Below are positions 26,728 to 35,879 of a stretch of DNA of 64,000 nucleotides, one piece after another. The notes beneath the pieces were generated by a model. The model searched no databases. It saw nothing but the letters and a program-made list of their open reading frames with translations, and was not told the DNA's origin. The first letter of the stretch is position 1; each line of letters starts with the position of its first letter. The stretch comes from CALBPI01 sp038521865 (GTDB taxonomy: Bacteria > Pseudomonadota > Gammaproteobacteria > Steroidobacterales > Woeseiaceae): positions 143,701 through 207,700 of the forward strand of contig JBCBKO010000006.1 of the NCBI GenBank assembly GCA_038521865.1, written 5' to 3'. Both the position numbers and the translations under genes were made by a program.

Positions 26728-28137
26728 TCAGGTGAGAGTAACAGAACCGGTGTTTGAGTGCAGTGACACTAGAGCCCTGTCTTGTAACGATTTTTCGAAC
26801 GTTTCAACGATACGCCCGAGGCTTTTTCGACCTCGCTCAGTTACTGTCAAAGTGTGCTGGTCAAATGTCAAAATATCGTCCACGACGAGAGGCTGGATGT
26901 ACGATCCGAGCGCATCGATATATCGGTTAAAAGGTATATCAAATGAGACAGACCAGTCTCGCTCGCGACAGACGCCGTCGCACAACATGCGCTCCACGAT
27001 GAATCTTGCTCGCTCGGTGGCGATATCCGCGCAGTATCCGGCTTCTATCGCCAAGCCTCCGCGCTGAGTATTGCGCATATAAGCATCGATATCCTCGGGC
27101 GCTCGGAACAGGAAGTCTTCGATTGACGAGGTTGCACCCGCACCGAAGCCGAGCGTATCCGCGCCGGCGCCGATCATATAACCCATCAAGCCACGCTGCA
27201 GCTGGCCTTGCTGTTTGGCCCGATGCATGACACTGCCCGTGAGTGTGAAATGTCCAAGGCCAATGTGCTCGTACCCTGACAGCAACAGTCGCTCCGTCAT
27301 AACAGCTTCCATTTCGTCGACCTTTTCGATCTCGGGAAGCAGTGTTCTCGGAATCAAACGCTGCGAGGCATGTAATCCCGGGCGGTGCTGATAGCGCTCA
27401 GCAACAATGTTGTCCGGCCCAAGGTCCGCCAGCCAATCGATGTCGCTCTTTAGACCTTCGACGGTTTGCATTGGCAGGCCATAGCGAGTTGCAAGCGTCA
27501 CATCGCGGAAGCTCGTGCGCCGCGCCGCCATCATCAGGGTGGCAAGATTCTCAGCCGATTGTTCGCGATTGATGCTGGTCTGGACCGTTTGGCTCATTGC
27601 CGGCACCCACGTGCGCATCGCGTTGATGCCCAGCATTGAGAGCTGCGCCACGTACTGCGAAGTTGCCGTTCGGGCATCGACCTCTACCATAAAATACCGG
27701 CTATTGGAGCCCGACACCGAAAAATTCTGCGCGATCTCGGTCATGATTCGACCCAGGGACGTGATCCCAAGATAGGCAGGGGAGCCGCCAACAAACCACA
27801 ATTGCTCAGCAAGCCGGTCCCCGTCGATCAGCTCACTCTTTGAACGGATTTCTTTGCACAGGGCGTCCACGTAGGCCGCCATCAGCCTGCCGTTGCGCGT
27901 CACTTTCTTAAGGCGCGAGCAGTGATAGCACAGCGAGGCGCAGAACGGCAGCTGCACGGCCAGCGACAGTCGAGCCGGAATCAGCTGCTCATTCGCAGCC
28001 AACATCGCATCGCGAAATTCCATCTCTCCGATATCGTAGTCGAACTGCGTCGGCTCGGCGGTAATGCCAAGTGGCGGCATCTCTACACCGAATCTTTGAA
28101 GTAGACGGGGAATGTCCCCGGTTTTCTCTTTATCCAT
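26728..28137 (-). CDS. HemN-like radical SAM protein with altered active-site residues
   Basis: This 469-residue protein matches anaerobic coproporphyrinogen III dehydrogenase (HemN) in length and several motifs: 'YGLPMQT', 'NREQ' and a HemN C-terminal domain. The radical SAM cysteines C-x3-C-x2-C are present as 'CASLCYHC'. Several HemN hallmarks differ. The tyrosine before the cluster motif (LYVHIPFC) is alanine (LAVQLPFC), the following CGCN is 'CSRL', GGTPT is 'GGSPA', and GMDHF is 'GLGHF'. It may be a paralogue with a different tetrapyrrole or other substrate, or a weak HemN. It shares the region before ccoN, including the FNR box. Confidence 0.8.
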   Translation of the reverse strand: MDKEKTGDIPRLLQRFGVEMPPLGITAEPTQFDYDIGEMEFRDAMLAANEQLIPARLSLAVQLPFCASLCYHCSRLKKVTRNGRLMAAYVDALCKEIRSKSELIDGDRLAEQLWFVGGSPAYLGITSLGRIMTEIAQNFSVSGSNSRYFMVEVDARTATSQYVAQLSMLGINAMRTWVPAMSQTVQTSINREQSAENLATLMMAARRTSFRDVTLATRYGLPMQTVEGLKSDIDWLADLGPDNIVAERYQHRPGLHASQRLIPRTLLPEIEKVDEMEAVMTERLLLSGYEHIGLGHFTLTGSVMHRAKQQGQLQRGLMGYMIGAGADTLGFGAGATSSIEDFLFRAPEDIDAYMRNTQRGGLAIEAGYCADIATERARFIVERMLCDGVCRERDWSVSFDIPFNRYIDALGSYIQPLVVDDILTFDQHTLTVTERGRKSLGRIVETFEKSLQDRALVSLHSNTGSVTLT

Positions 28138-28198
28138 TGGGTCTCACCCGGACGAGATTTTGTGCAGCTCACCCTACCAGCACGATCCAGCGATGAAA

Positions 28199-28247
28199 TT
28201 GACCCAGGTCATTTTCGCACCTGACCTTGCAAATTAATCTATCCCGC
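28199..28247 (+). promoter_or_regulatory. FNR box and predicted ccoN promoter
   Basis: TTGAC-CCAG-GTCAT (28199-28212) matches the FNR/ANR consensus TTGAT-N4-ATCAA with C/G variants. A TAATCT hexamer (28235-28240) is placed so that the box is centred at -41.5 from a start near 28247, the class II activation geometry. The -10 match is weak. The box may also act on the divergent hemN-like gene, whose ATG is 62 nt away. Confidence 0.75.
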
Positions 28248-28300
28248 AACGCTGGCGAGAGTCCGCGTCATAACAAACCAAGATTCACGGGACATACACC

Positions 28301-29716
28301 ATGCAAAATGCAGCGACTTATAACGACACAGTCGTGCGACAGTTTGCGCTAGCGACGATTCTGTGGGGGGTCGTCGGGATGCTGGTCGGCGTTATCATCG
28401 CCGCCCAGCTCATCTGGCCGAGCTTAAGCTTTGACCTGCCTTTCCTGACCTACAGTCGGTTACGACCGCTTCATACCAACGCGGTTATCTTCGCGTTCGG
28501 CGGTTGCGCCTTGTTCTCCACCGCCTATTACGTAGTGCAGCGAACCTGCCATACGCGCCTTGCGTTCGACAAGCTCGCGAGTTTTACATTCTGGGGTTGG
28601 CAGACAGTGATTTTGCTCGCAGCGATCACGCTCCCACTCGGAATTTCCCAAGGTAAGGAGTATGCAGAGCTGGAATGGCCCATCGATATCCTGATCGCCA
28701 TTGTCTGGGTGAGTTTTGCCGTCGTGTTTTTCGGCACGATCGCCAAACGCAACGTGAAGCACGTCTACGTCGCAAACTGGTTTTACGCGGCGTTCATTCT
28801 GACGGTAGCCATTTTGCATATCTTCAACAACCTCGCGATCCCCGTATCGCTCACAAAGTCGTACCCCATCTACAGCGGTGTTGTCGATGCGATGATGCAA
28901 TGGTGGTATGGCCATAACGCTGTCGGATTCTTCCTGACCGCGGGCTTCCTCGGCATGATGTATTACTTCGTGCCGAAGCAGGCCAATCGCCCGATCTACT
29001 CCTACCGCCTCTCGGTAGTCCACTTCTGGGCGCTGATCGCGATCTACATGTGGGCTGGCCCGCATCATTTGCATTACACATCATTACCTGACTGGGCACA
29101 GTCTCTCGGCATGGTGTTCTCGCTGATCCTCTTGGCACCTTCATGGGGCGGCATGATCAACGGCATCATGACCCTGTCCGGTGCATGGGACAAATTGCGT
29201 AGCGACCCCGTGCTGAAGTTCATGATCGTGGCGCTGTCTTTCTACGGCATGTCGACTTTCGAAGGTCCGATGATGTCGATCAAGACCGTCAATGCGCTCT
29301 CGCATTACACCGACTGGACGATCGGCCACGTGCATTCCGGCGCGCTTGGCTGGGTCGCGATGATGACGATCGGCTCGATGTACTGTCTGATCCCACGCCT
29401 CTATGGTCTTGAGAAAATGTATTCAACACGTTTGATCAACGTGCATTTCTGGATGGCGACGATCGGCGTTGTGCTGTACGCCGCGTCCATGTGGGTATCC
29501 GGGATTGCCCAGGGCCTGATGTGGCGTGCGATCAATGAGGACGGCACGTTGACGTACAGCTTTATCGAGTCGTTGAAGTTCACCTACCCGTACTACGGCA
29601 TTCGACTGTTAGGTGGATTCATATTCTTCGCAAGCATGTTGATCATGGTCTACAACGTCTACCGGACGATTCCGAAACGCGCACCGGCAGCGGCGCCAGT
29701 CGCCCAACCGGCTTAA
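28301..29716 (+). CDS. ccoN: Cytochrome cbb3 oxidase catalytic subunit CcoN
   Basis: CcoN (471 residues) is the haem-copper oxidase subunit I of the cbb3 type, with about 12 membrane segments. It binds haem b and the b3-CuB centre. Recognisable segments are 'RPLHTNAVIFAFGGCALF', 'WWYGHNAVGFFLTAGFLG', 'HHLHYTSLPDWAQSLG' and 'HVHSGALGWVAMMTIG', which carry the conserved histidine ligands. The usual family length is about 475. It is the first gene of ccoNOQP and lies downstream of the FNR box. Confidence 0.97.
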   Translation: MQNAATYNDTVVRQFALATILWGVVGMLVGVIIAAQLIWPSLSFDLPFLTYSRLRPLHTNAVIFAFGGCALFSTAYYVVQRTCHTRLAFDKLASFTFWGWQTVILLAAITLPLGISQGKEYAELEWPIDILIAIVWVSFAVVFFGTIAKRNVKHVYVANWFYAAFILTVAILHIFNNLAIPVSLTKSYPIYSGVVDAMMQWWYGHNAVGFFLTAGFLGMMYYFVPKQANRPIYSYRLSVVHFWALIAIYMWAGPHHLHYTSLPDWAQSLGMVFSLILLAPSWGGMINGIMTLSGAWDKLRSDPVLKFMIVALSFYGMSTFEGPMMSIKTVNALSHYTDWTIGHVHSGALGWVAMMTIGSMYCLIPRLYGLEKMYSTRLINVHFWMATIGVVLYAASMWVSGIAQGLMWRAINEDGTLTYSFIESLKFTYPYYGIRLLGGFIFFASMLIMVYNVYRTIPKRAPAAAPVAQPA

Positions 29717-29726
29717 GGAGCGCAAT

Positions 29727-30332
29727 ATGAAACATGAAGCATTAGAAAAGAATGTCCGGCTGATGAGCGTATTGATCATTCTCGTGATCTCCATCGGCGG
29801 ACTTGTGGAAATCGTCCCGTTGATGGCAAGCGGCGCGGGCACACAGCCCATCGAGGGTGTGAAGCCCTACCCTGCGCTGCAACTCGCCGGTCGCGACATC
29901 TACATCCGGGAGGGTTGCTATGGCTGCCACTCGCAGCAAGTCCGACCTTTCCGTTCGGAGACAGAGCGCTACGGACCCTACTCGGTGGCCGGCGAATCAG
30001 TTTACGACCGACCGTTCCAGTTCGGCTCAAAACGCACCGGACCAGACCTCGCAAGAGTGGGCGGGCGCTACAGTGACGAGTGGCATCGCCTGCATCTAAT
30101 CAAACCGCAGGAGCTCGTGCCCGAATCGAACATGCCAGCTTATCCGTGGCTATCGGACACGCTGGTCGATGGCGACCTCGTTACCGGCAAGATGCGCGCT
30201 TTGCAGATGCTCGGTGATCCTTACAGCGATGAAGAGGTCGCGGCTGCCTTCAAGGCAGTGCAGGGCAAAACCGAAATGGACGCGCTGATCGCCTATTTGC
30301 AGGGACTGGGCCTGGCCCGGAGAGCGAGGTAG
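29727..30332 (+). CDS. ccoO: Cytochrome cbb3 oxidase subunit CcoO (mono-haem cytochrome c)
   Basis: CcoO (201 residues) carries one c-type haem through the motif CYGCH in 'YIREGCYGCHSQQVRPF'. An N-terminal membrane anchor ('VLIILVISIGGLVEIVPL') holds it to the membrane on the periplasmic side. The length and motif order match other CcoO proteins. It starts 10 nt after ccoN with a GGAG-like site. Confidence 0.97.
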   Translation: MKHEALEKNVRLMSVLIILVISIGGLVEIVPLMASGAGTQPIEGVKPYPALQLAGRDIYIREGCYGCHSQQVRPFRSETERYGPYSVAGESVYDRPFQFGSKRTGPDLARVGGRYSDEWHRLHLIKPQELVPESNMPAYPWLSDTLVDGDLVTGKMRALQMLGDPYSDEEVAAAFKAVQGKTEMDALIAYLQGLGLARRAR

Positions 30333-30334
30333 TC

Positions 30335-30499
30335 ATGGAGCTGAGTCTGTTACGCGGCCTGATTACGGCACTTGTTTTCGTTCTGTTCATTCTGCTGACG
30401 ATCTGGGCCTACAGCCGAGGTCGTTCACAGGAATTCGAAGCAGCATCACAGTTGCCGCTGCAGGATGATCCAAAACCCGCCGAGGGAGAACTGCCATGA
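30335..30499 (+). CDS. ccoQ: Small cbb3 oxidase subunit CcoQ
   Basis: This 54-residue protein sits between ccoO and ccoP, with one transmembrane helix ('ITALVFVLFILLTIWAY') and a polar tail rich in Glu, Asp, Gln and Pro. CcoQ stabilises the complex. It starts 2 nt after ccoO, and its stop overlaps the ccoP start as ATGA. Size, single helix and position are as expected for CcoQ. Confidence 0.93.
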   Translation: MELSLLRGLITALVFVLFILLTIWAYSRGRSQEFEAASQLPLQDDPKPAEGELP

Positions 30500-31413
30500 G
30501 TGATTCGTGGAGCATTTATGTCATTGTCGGTACGGTCGCGACGTTCATCGCCACGTTCTGGCTGATCGCATGGACCGGCCGTCAGGGCCCCGAACCCACC
30601 GAAGAAGACAACACAACAGGCCATCAATGGGATGGACTCGTCGAGCGCAACGAGCCGCTGCCGAGATGGTGGCTTGGGCTGTTCGTCATCACGTTGATTT
30701 TCGGCGGCGGCTACCTGGTGGTGTTCCCGGGCCTCGGCAATATCGCGGGCACAGCGGAGTGGTCTCAGCACGCGCAGTACGACGCGGAGATCGCCGAAGC
30801 CGAAGCCGCTTATGCACCAATATTCGCGGCATTCCGGGACCTCGATGTAGGGACACTGGTACAACACGATGAAGCGTTGAGTACCGGTAAGAGCCTATAC
30901 TCGAACTACTGCACCCAGTGCCATGGATCGCTCGGTTACGGGGCGGCCGGTTTCCCGAATCTGACCGATAGCGACTCGCTGTACGGATCGAGCTTCGGCG
31001 ATATCGAGCGCAGCATCCTGCAGGGTCGTAACGGCATGATGCCGGCGATGGGCAGTGTACTCGGCACTGACGAGGCAATCGACGGAATGGTCGCCTATGT
31101 ACGCAGTCTCTCTACAGGAGCCGACACCACTTCCGAGTCGCATACGCAATACACGGCGACTTGCTCGGCTTGCCACGGCCCGAACGGCGAAGGCAGCACG
31201 TTGGTCGGCGCACCGCGCCTCAACGACGATGTGTGGCTGTACGGCAGTAGTGCAGCGGCAGTTCGCAAGACCATCGTTGAAGGTCGACAAGGTCGGATGC
31301 CGTCACACGCAGCGCTGCTGGGCGAAGATCGCGTCCGGCTGATTGCGGCCTACGTCTACAGTCTGTCCGCCAGCGATTTAGGCGATGGTAGCGACCTCTA
31401 TGGCGACGACTGA
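30496..31413 (+). CDS. ccoP: Cytochrome cbb3 oxidase subunit CcoP (di-haem cytochrome c)
   Basis: CcoP (305 residues) transfers electrons to CcoO and CcoN. It has two N-terminal membrane helices, separated by the segment 'HQWDGLVERNEPLPRWW' that marks CcoP, and two class I cytochrome c domains with CTQCH and CSACH. Methionines for haem ligation are in 'GMMPAMG' and 'GRMPSHA'. Its end overlaps the start of the next small gene. Confidence 0.97.
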   Translation: MSDSWSIYVIVGTVATFIATFWLIAWTGRQGPEPTEEDNTTGHQWDGLVERNEPLPRWWLGLFVITLIFGGGYLVVFPGLGNIAGTAEWSQHAQYDAEIAEAEAAYAPIFAAFRDLDVGTLVQHDEALSTGKSLYSNYCTQCHGSLGYGAAGFPNLTDSDSLYGSSFGDIERSILQGRNGMMPAMGSVLGTDEAIDGMVAYVRSLSTGADTTSESHTQYTATCSACHGPNGEGSTLVGAPRLNDDVWLYGSSAAAVRKTIVEGRQGRMPSHAALLGEDRVRLIAAYVYSLSASDLGDGSDLYGDD

Positions 31414-31687
31414 TCCAGACGCGCTGACTCGTGGTCCCGGGGCCAAGGCATGGCCCCGGGCAACACAAAAGCGCGCCGTTCTTGTCTGGATCTCATTCCT
31501 GGTAGCCGCTGTCATGAGTCTTCTGTTCTTCGGTGTGTTTGACCCTGAACGCCTGCTGGAGACCGCTGCGCTGGAGTTGGGTGAGGGTCGCGAAACCGGC
31601 TATGCGCTCATGTTCTTTTTCTTTTGGTTAGGCGCCGCAGTCGCGGGCTGGTTAACGCTGCGTCTGACTCGGCGCCAGCGCCCCTGA
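31400..31687 (+). CDS. Small membrane protein in the cco cluster, unknown function
   Basis: This 95-residue protein has two predicted membrane helices ('VLVWISFLVAAVMSLLFFGVF' region and 'ALMFFFFWLGAAVAGWLTL') joined by a short acidic segment. It overlaps the ccoP end by 14 nt and lies 8 nt before ccoG. I do not recognise the family. An in-frame ATG at 31385 is an alternative start. Position suggests a role in oxidase assembly or stability. Confidence 0.7.
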   Translation: MATTDPDALTRGPGAKAWPRATQKRAVLVWISFLVAAVMSLLFFGVFDPERLLETAALELGEGRETGYALMFFFFWLGAAVAGWLTLRLTRRQRP

Positions 31688-31695
31688 ACACGCCT

Positions 31696-33084
31696 ATGGA
31701 TACCGCGGTCAAGAAAGTGAACGAGGGGCTCTATCGCACAGAAGCGAAGATCTATCCGCGCGATGTCAAAGGTCGCTACGCCAGATTACGTCGACTCGCA
31801 ATGTTCGTATTGCTCGGCATTTTCTACATCGGACCTTTCCTTCGCTGGGATGACCGGCAAGCGGTCTTGTTCGATTTGCCCGCGCGCAAATTTCATATCT
31901 TCTCAGTCACACTATGGCCGCAAGACTTTTTGTTGCTCGCCCTGCTTCTGATTATTGCGGGCGTGTCGCTGTTCTTCTTCACGGCCCTAGCAGGTCGCCT
32001 CTGGTGCGGATATGCCTGTCCGCAAACAGTCTGGACCGAAGCATTCGTATGGATTGAACGCGTCTTCGAAGGCGACCGTATGAAACGAATGAAGCTGGAT
32101 CGAGCGCCGTGGAACTTCAACAAGATCTGGCGCAAGACCGGCAAACAGGTCGCGTGGATTGCGCTCGCTTTGTTCACCGGGTTCTGCTTCGTTGGCTACT
32201 TCACGCCGGTCGGTGAGCTCTATACACAAATCGTGACAGGCACCATCGGTGGCTGGGCCACCTTCTGGGTCCTGTTCTACGGTTTCGCGACGTACGGTAA
32301 TGCCGGGTTCATGCGGGAGCAGGTGTGCAAATACATGTGTCCGTACGCCCGTTTCCAGAGTGCGATGTTCGATAAGGACACCTTGATCGTGACCTATGAT
32401 CAGGCACGCGGGGAACCTCGAGGAGGTCGCAGTCGTAAAAACCCGGCAGCGGCCAAAGGATTGGGTGATTGCACCGACTGCACCCTCTGCGTCCAGGTCT
32501 GCCCGACCGGCATCGACATTCGTGAGGGGCTCCAGTACGAATGCATCGCCTGCGCCGCATGCGTCGACGCCTGCAACGTGGTCATGGACAAGATGGGATA
32601 CGAGCGTGGCCTGATTCGCTACACAACCGAACATGCGCTGGAAGGTCGCACTACCAAAGTCTTGCGCCCTCGGATGTTCGTGTACGCAGCCGTACTCGGC
32701 GCGCTCCTATCAGTGTTTATGTATTCGTTGATCAACAAACCAGCCGTTATCGTCGATGTCCTCAAGGACCGCAACGCGCTGTATCGCGACATTGGACTAC
32801 GCGGCATCGAGAACACTTACACACTGCACCTGATCAACAAGACCAACGAACGTCAGCAGCTCGCACTTTCGGTTGAGGGTCTGCCGGGCATCGAGATCAC
32901 CACCGAAACGACCGTCACGATCCAGCCCGAAACCTCGTACAAGCTGCCCGTTGCCGTGACCGCACCACACGAGTCTGCGGTCGGTGGCCAGAACATCACT
33001 TTCGTTGTCGAGAGTATCAACAACGACAAGATCAATACCCGCGAAGAAAGCCGCTTCCGCGGCCCTGATGGAAATACCCTATGA
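31696..33084 (+). CDS. ccoG: Cytochrome oxidase assembly ferredoxin CcoG
   Basis: CcoG (462 residues; also RdxA/FixG) is a membrane-bound protein with two [4Fe-4S] clusters, implicated in copper reduction during cbb3 assembly. It has about five membrane segments. Characteristic sequences are 'RLWCGYACPQTVWTEAFVW' and 'KYMCPYARFQSAMFD'. Two ferredoxin motifs C-x2-C-x2-C-x3-C follow ('CTDCTLCVQVC' and 'CIACAACVDAC'). A C-terminal Ig-like periplasmic domain completes it. ATG 31696 is chosen because it follows the previous stop and gives the normal N-terminus. Its stop overlaps ccoH (ATGA). Confidence 0.95.
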   Translation: MDTAVKKVNEGLYRTEAKIYPRDVKGRYARLRRLAMFVLLGIFYIGPFLRWDDRQAVLFDLPARKFHIFSVTLWPQDFLLLALLLIIAGVSLFFFTALAGRLWCGYACPQTVWTEAFVWIERVFEGDRMKRMKLDRAPWNFNKIWRKTGKQVAWIALALFTGFCFVGYFTPVGELYTQIVTGTIGGWATFWVLFYGFATYGNAGFMREQVCKYMCPYARFQSAMFDKDTLIVTYDQARGEPRGGRSRKNPAAAKGLGDCTDCTLCVQVCPTGIDIREGLQYECIACAACVDACNVVMDKMGYERGLIRYTTEHALEGRTTKVLRPRMFVYAAVLGALLSVFMYSLINKPAVIVDVLKDRNALYRDIGLRGIENTYTLHLINKTNERQQLALSVEGLPGIEITTETTVTIQPETSYKLPVAVTAPHESAVGGQNITFVVESINNDKINTREESRFRGPDGNTL

Positions 33085-33257
33085 AAACCAAACGTACAGG
33101 CTCTCCCTGGTATCGTGTGCCCACCGTATGGCTGGTGGTCTGCATTCCTGCACTCACCGTGTTGGGATGCATGCTGACCATTGGGTTCGCGATCAGCAAC
33201 CCCGACCCGATTCTCGGCAAGACGCTGCGCCAAGTGCAGGCGGAGATGACCGAGTAA
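33081..33257 (+). CDS. ccoH: Short CcoH/FixH-like assembly protein
   Basis: This 58-residue protein lies between ccoG and ccoI, where ccoH/fixH is normally found. It has the N-terminal PWYR motif and one transmembrane helix ('TVWLVVCIPALTVLGCMLTIGFAIS'), followed by a short polar tail. Full-length FixH has a further periplasmic domain of about 100 residues that is absent here. Short forms exist in gammaproteobacteria, so this may be natural rather than truncation. Its start overlaps the ccoG stop by 4 nt. Confidence 0.75.
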   Translation: MKTKRTGSPWYRVPTVWLVVCIPALTVLGCMLTIGFAISNPDPILGKTLRQVQAEMTE

Positions 33258-33261
33258 AGGC

Positions 33262-35709
33262 ATGCATTGCTTCCACTGCGAGGATGAAATCCCGCGAGGC
33301 ACCGAGGTCAACGCGACGATCAACGGCGAGGAGCGCGACTTCTGCTGCATCGGCTGTGAAGCGGCAGCGATGTTCATCGACGGCGCCGGTCTTGGCAACT
33401 TCTATGCCCACCGGGAGCAGTCCGAGCATGCGGAGCTGCGCCCAGGCACGATCGACTACGACGTCTTTGACGATCCGGCAGTTGCCGCGCCTTATGTGCG
33501 TTCGGACGACGATACGCAGTCCGCGACGCTCTACATCAGTGATTTGTGTTGTCCGGCCTGCGTCTGGTTAGCCACTGAAATTCTGGAGCAGGAACTCGGC
33601 GTCGCAGAGGTCAGCGCAAACCCGTCTACACGTCGTATCCACGTGCAGTGGCAAGACTCCTCGATCGGCCTTGCGGATATCCTGAGAGTGACTGCGCGGG
33701 TCGGATTTGAACCAGAGCCGGTGATTGCGGGCGAAACCAGCAAGCAGGAACAACGCGACTACCGTAGCGCGATAAAACGACTTGTCGTTGCGGGCATTTT
33801 CGGTATGCAAGCGATGATGCTGGCGATTGGCTTGTACGCTGGCGAGTTTCACGGGATGACCGATACCACCACGATGCTCCTGCGAGCAGCCAGCCTTGTC
33901 ACCATCCTGCCCGTCATGTTTTATGCCGCGGTGCCGTTCTTCCGCGGGGCGTTGCGTGGCATTCGACACCGCAAGCCCGGTATGGATGTGCCTGTGTCTC
34001 TCGCGCTGGTTATCGCGTTTGGTGCCTCGGTCATGAATACCATTCGGCATGGGGACGCAGTCTATTTCGATTCGATCGCGATGTTCGTCGCACTGCTTTG
34101 CGTTAGCCGTTTCCTTGAAATGCGCGCGCGTCATCAGGCAGACGATCAGGCGGAGGCTGTGGCGGCGCTGCTGCCCGCCGCCGCCAAGAAGGTCGACAGC
34201 GAAGGCCGTATGATCGATGTAGCGCGCGCCGAGATCGGCTGCGACGACCTGCTGGCGCTCAGCGTCGGAGATGTCGTTGCGGCCGATGGCATCATCATGA
34301 GCGGACGTGCGGGCGTCGACGAACGATTGATTACCGGCGAGTCTCGCCCCGTTGACCGACAGGTGGGCGATACGGTACTTGCCGGAACCAGAATGGTTCA
34401 TGGCAGCGTGGTGGCGCGAGTGACTGGCGTTGGCGCACAGACCCACATCGGCTCCATCACGCGCTTGATGGAGCAAGCGCAGGCACAACGCGGCACTCTG
34501 CAGGGGATCGCGGATCGATTGGCAACACCTTTCGTGTTCGGCGTCTTAAGCATCGCGTTCTTCACCGGCGTGTACTGGTATTGGAATTCGCCCGACCAAG
34601 TGGCGCGCACAGTGCTTGCGGTCCTGATCGTGGCCTGTCCCTGTGCACTGTCACTCGCGACACCGACTGCATTGGCGGTCACGGCCACCGCGCTGGCTCG
34701 ACGCGGTGTGTTGTTGACGCAGGCGCGTGTACTGGACGTGCTCAAACCCGGTTGCATTGTGGTCTTCGATAAGACCGGTACGCTGACAGAAGGCGAACCG
34801 ACGCTGAGGGATATAGAGACTATCGATCGACGTTTCGCCGAACAACAGCTCATCGATATCGCATTTGCGCTGGAGCGTAATGCCGACCACGCGATGGCGA
34901 GTGCGTTCGAAACGCGCAGCAAAGGCTCAGTGTCGCTGGACGCACCTACGATCACCCACGTCGGTGCCGGCGTGTCCGGCACGGTTGAGGGCATCGAATA
35001 CCGCATTGGTAAGGGTAGCTTTGTCGCTGAACTCGCCGCAACGCAATCGCCGGTTGATCACGGCGTCTACCTCGGAACCGAGCACGGCTTACTGGCTCGT
35101 TTCACACTCAGTGACGAGCTCAAGCCGGACACGAAGCAGATCGTTGATGCCCTGCAAACACAGGGATTGTCAGTGGTAATCAGCAGCGGAGACAGTGCCG
35201 ATACGGTCTGCGCGGTGGCCCGTACCTTAGGTGTAGAGTCCTGGTACGCGCGACAGACGCCCGCCGATAAGCTGGACCTGGTTTCAAAACTAAAATCCCG
35301 AGGCGCACGCGTCGTTATGATCGGCGATGGGGTCAACGACGCGCCGGTACTCAACGAGGCCGATGCAGCAATTGCCATCGGCAACGGTACCGCTCTGGCG
35401 CGTGCCAGTGCAGACGCAATTCTGCTCGGGGACACACTGCGACCGCTGGCCGACTTGACGGCTATCGCGCGACGCACACGTCGGACAATCCGCCAAAGCC
35501 TGGCGTGGGCCGCAGGGTATAACGCTATCGGTGTCACGCTCGCCGCCTGCGGTCTGATCACACCATGGATGGCCGCTATTGGAATGACCGCAAGTTCACT
35601 GCTGGTCATCGGCAACGCACTTCGAATCGGAGGCAGGCGGACCACTTCCAATGCACGGGATTTGAGCCCCAATAACAAAGACGCACGACGGCCGGAGGCA
35701 CTGGCATGA
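33262..35709 (+). CDS. ccoI: Copper-translocating P-type ATPase CcoI
   Basis: CcoI (815 residues) exports copper to the periplasm for cbb3 assembly. The N-terminus has the cysteine-rich CcoI-specific domain ('CFHCEDE', 'CCIGCEAA'), then a heavy-metal domain with CPAC. Eight membrane helices include the ion-binding CPC in 'VACPCALSLATP'. The phosphorylation motif DKTGTLT, the TGES actuator ('LITGESRPV') and the hinge 'GDGVNDAPVL' are all present. It starts 4 nt after ccoH, and its stop overlaps ccoS. Confidence 0.96.
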   Translation: MHCFHCEDEIPRGTEVNATINGEERDFCCIGCEAAAMFIDGAGLGNFYAHREQSEHAELRPGTIDYDVFDDPAVAAPYVRSDDDTQSATLYISDLCCPACVWLATEILEQELGVAEVSANPSTRRIHVQWQDSSIGLADILRVTARVGFEPEPVIAGETSKQEQRDYRSAIKRLVVAGIFGMQAMMLAIGLYAGEFHGMTDTTTMLLRAASLVTILPVMFYAAVPFFRGALRGIRHRKPGMDVPVSLALVIAFGASVMNTIRHGDAVYFDSIAMFVALLCVSRFLEMRARHQADDQAEAVAALLPAAAKKVDSEGRMIDVARAEIGCDDLLALSVGDVVAADGIIMSGRAGVDERLITGESRPVDRQVGDTVLAGTRMVHGSVVARVTGVGAQTHIGSITRLMEQAQAQRGTLQGIADRLATPFVFGVLSIAFFTGVYWYWNSPDQVARTVLAVLIVACPCALSLATPTALAVTATALARRGVLLTQARVLDVLKPGCIVVFDKTGTLTEGEPTLRDIETIDRRFAEQQLIDIAFALERNADHAMASAFETRSKGSVSLDAPTITHVGAGVSGTVEGIEYRIGKGSFVAELAATQSPVDHGVYLGTEHGLLARFTLSDELKPDTKQIVDALQTQGLSVVISSGDSADTVCAVARTLGVESWYARQTPADKLDLVSKLKSRGARVVMIGDGVNDAPVLNEADAAIAIGNGTALARASADAILLGDTLRPLADLTAIARRTRRTIRQSLAWAAGYNAIGVTLAACGLITPWMAAIGMTASSLLVIGNALRIGGRRTTSNARDLSPNNKDARRPEALA

Positions 35710-35879
35710 ACATACTTTTGCTGCTCATCGGACTCGCACTTGTGATCGCGGGGGTATTTGCGTGGGCATTCATCTGGGCCGTGCGCGAAGGGCAATTCGA
35801 CGACATGGACAGTCCGGCCGTTCGTATCCTGCTGGACGATGATCGAGCGCCGTCCAGAAACGAGCGGAAGAAACCATGA
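35706..35879 (+). CDS. ccoS: Cbb3 oxidase maturation protein CcoS
   Basis: This 57-residue protein has one N-terminal transmembrane helix ('ILLLLIGLALVIAGVFAWAFIWAV') followed by the typical 'REGQFDDMDSPAVRILLDD' stretch of CcoS. CcoS is needed for haem b insertion into CcoN. Its start overlaps the ccoI stop (ATGA), and its stop overlaps the next gene (ATGA). Confidence 0.92.
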   Translation: MNILLLLIGLALVIAGVFAWAFIWAVREGQFDDMDSPAVRILLDDDRAPSRNERKKP

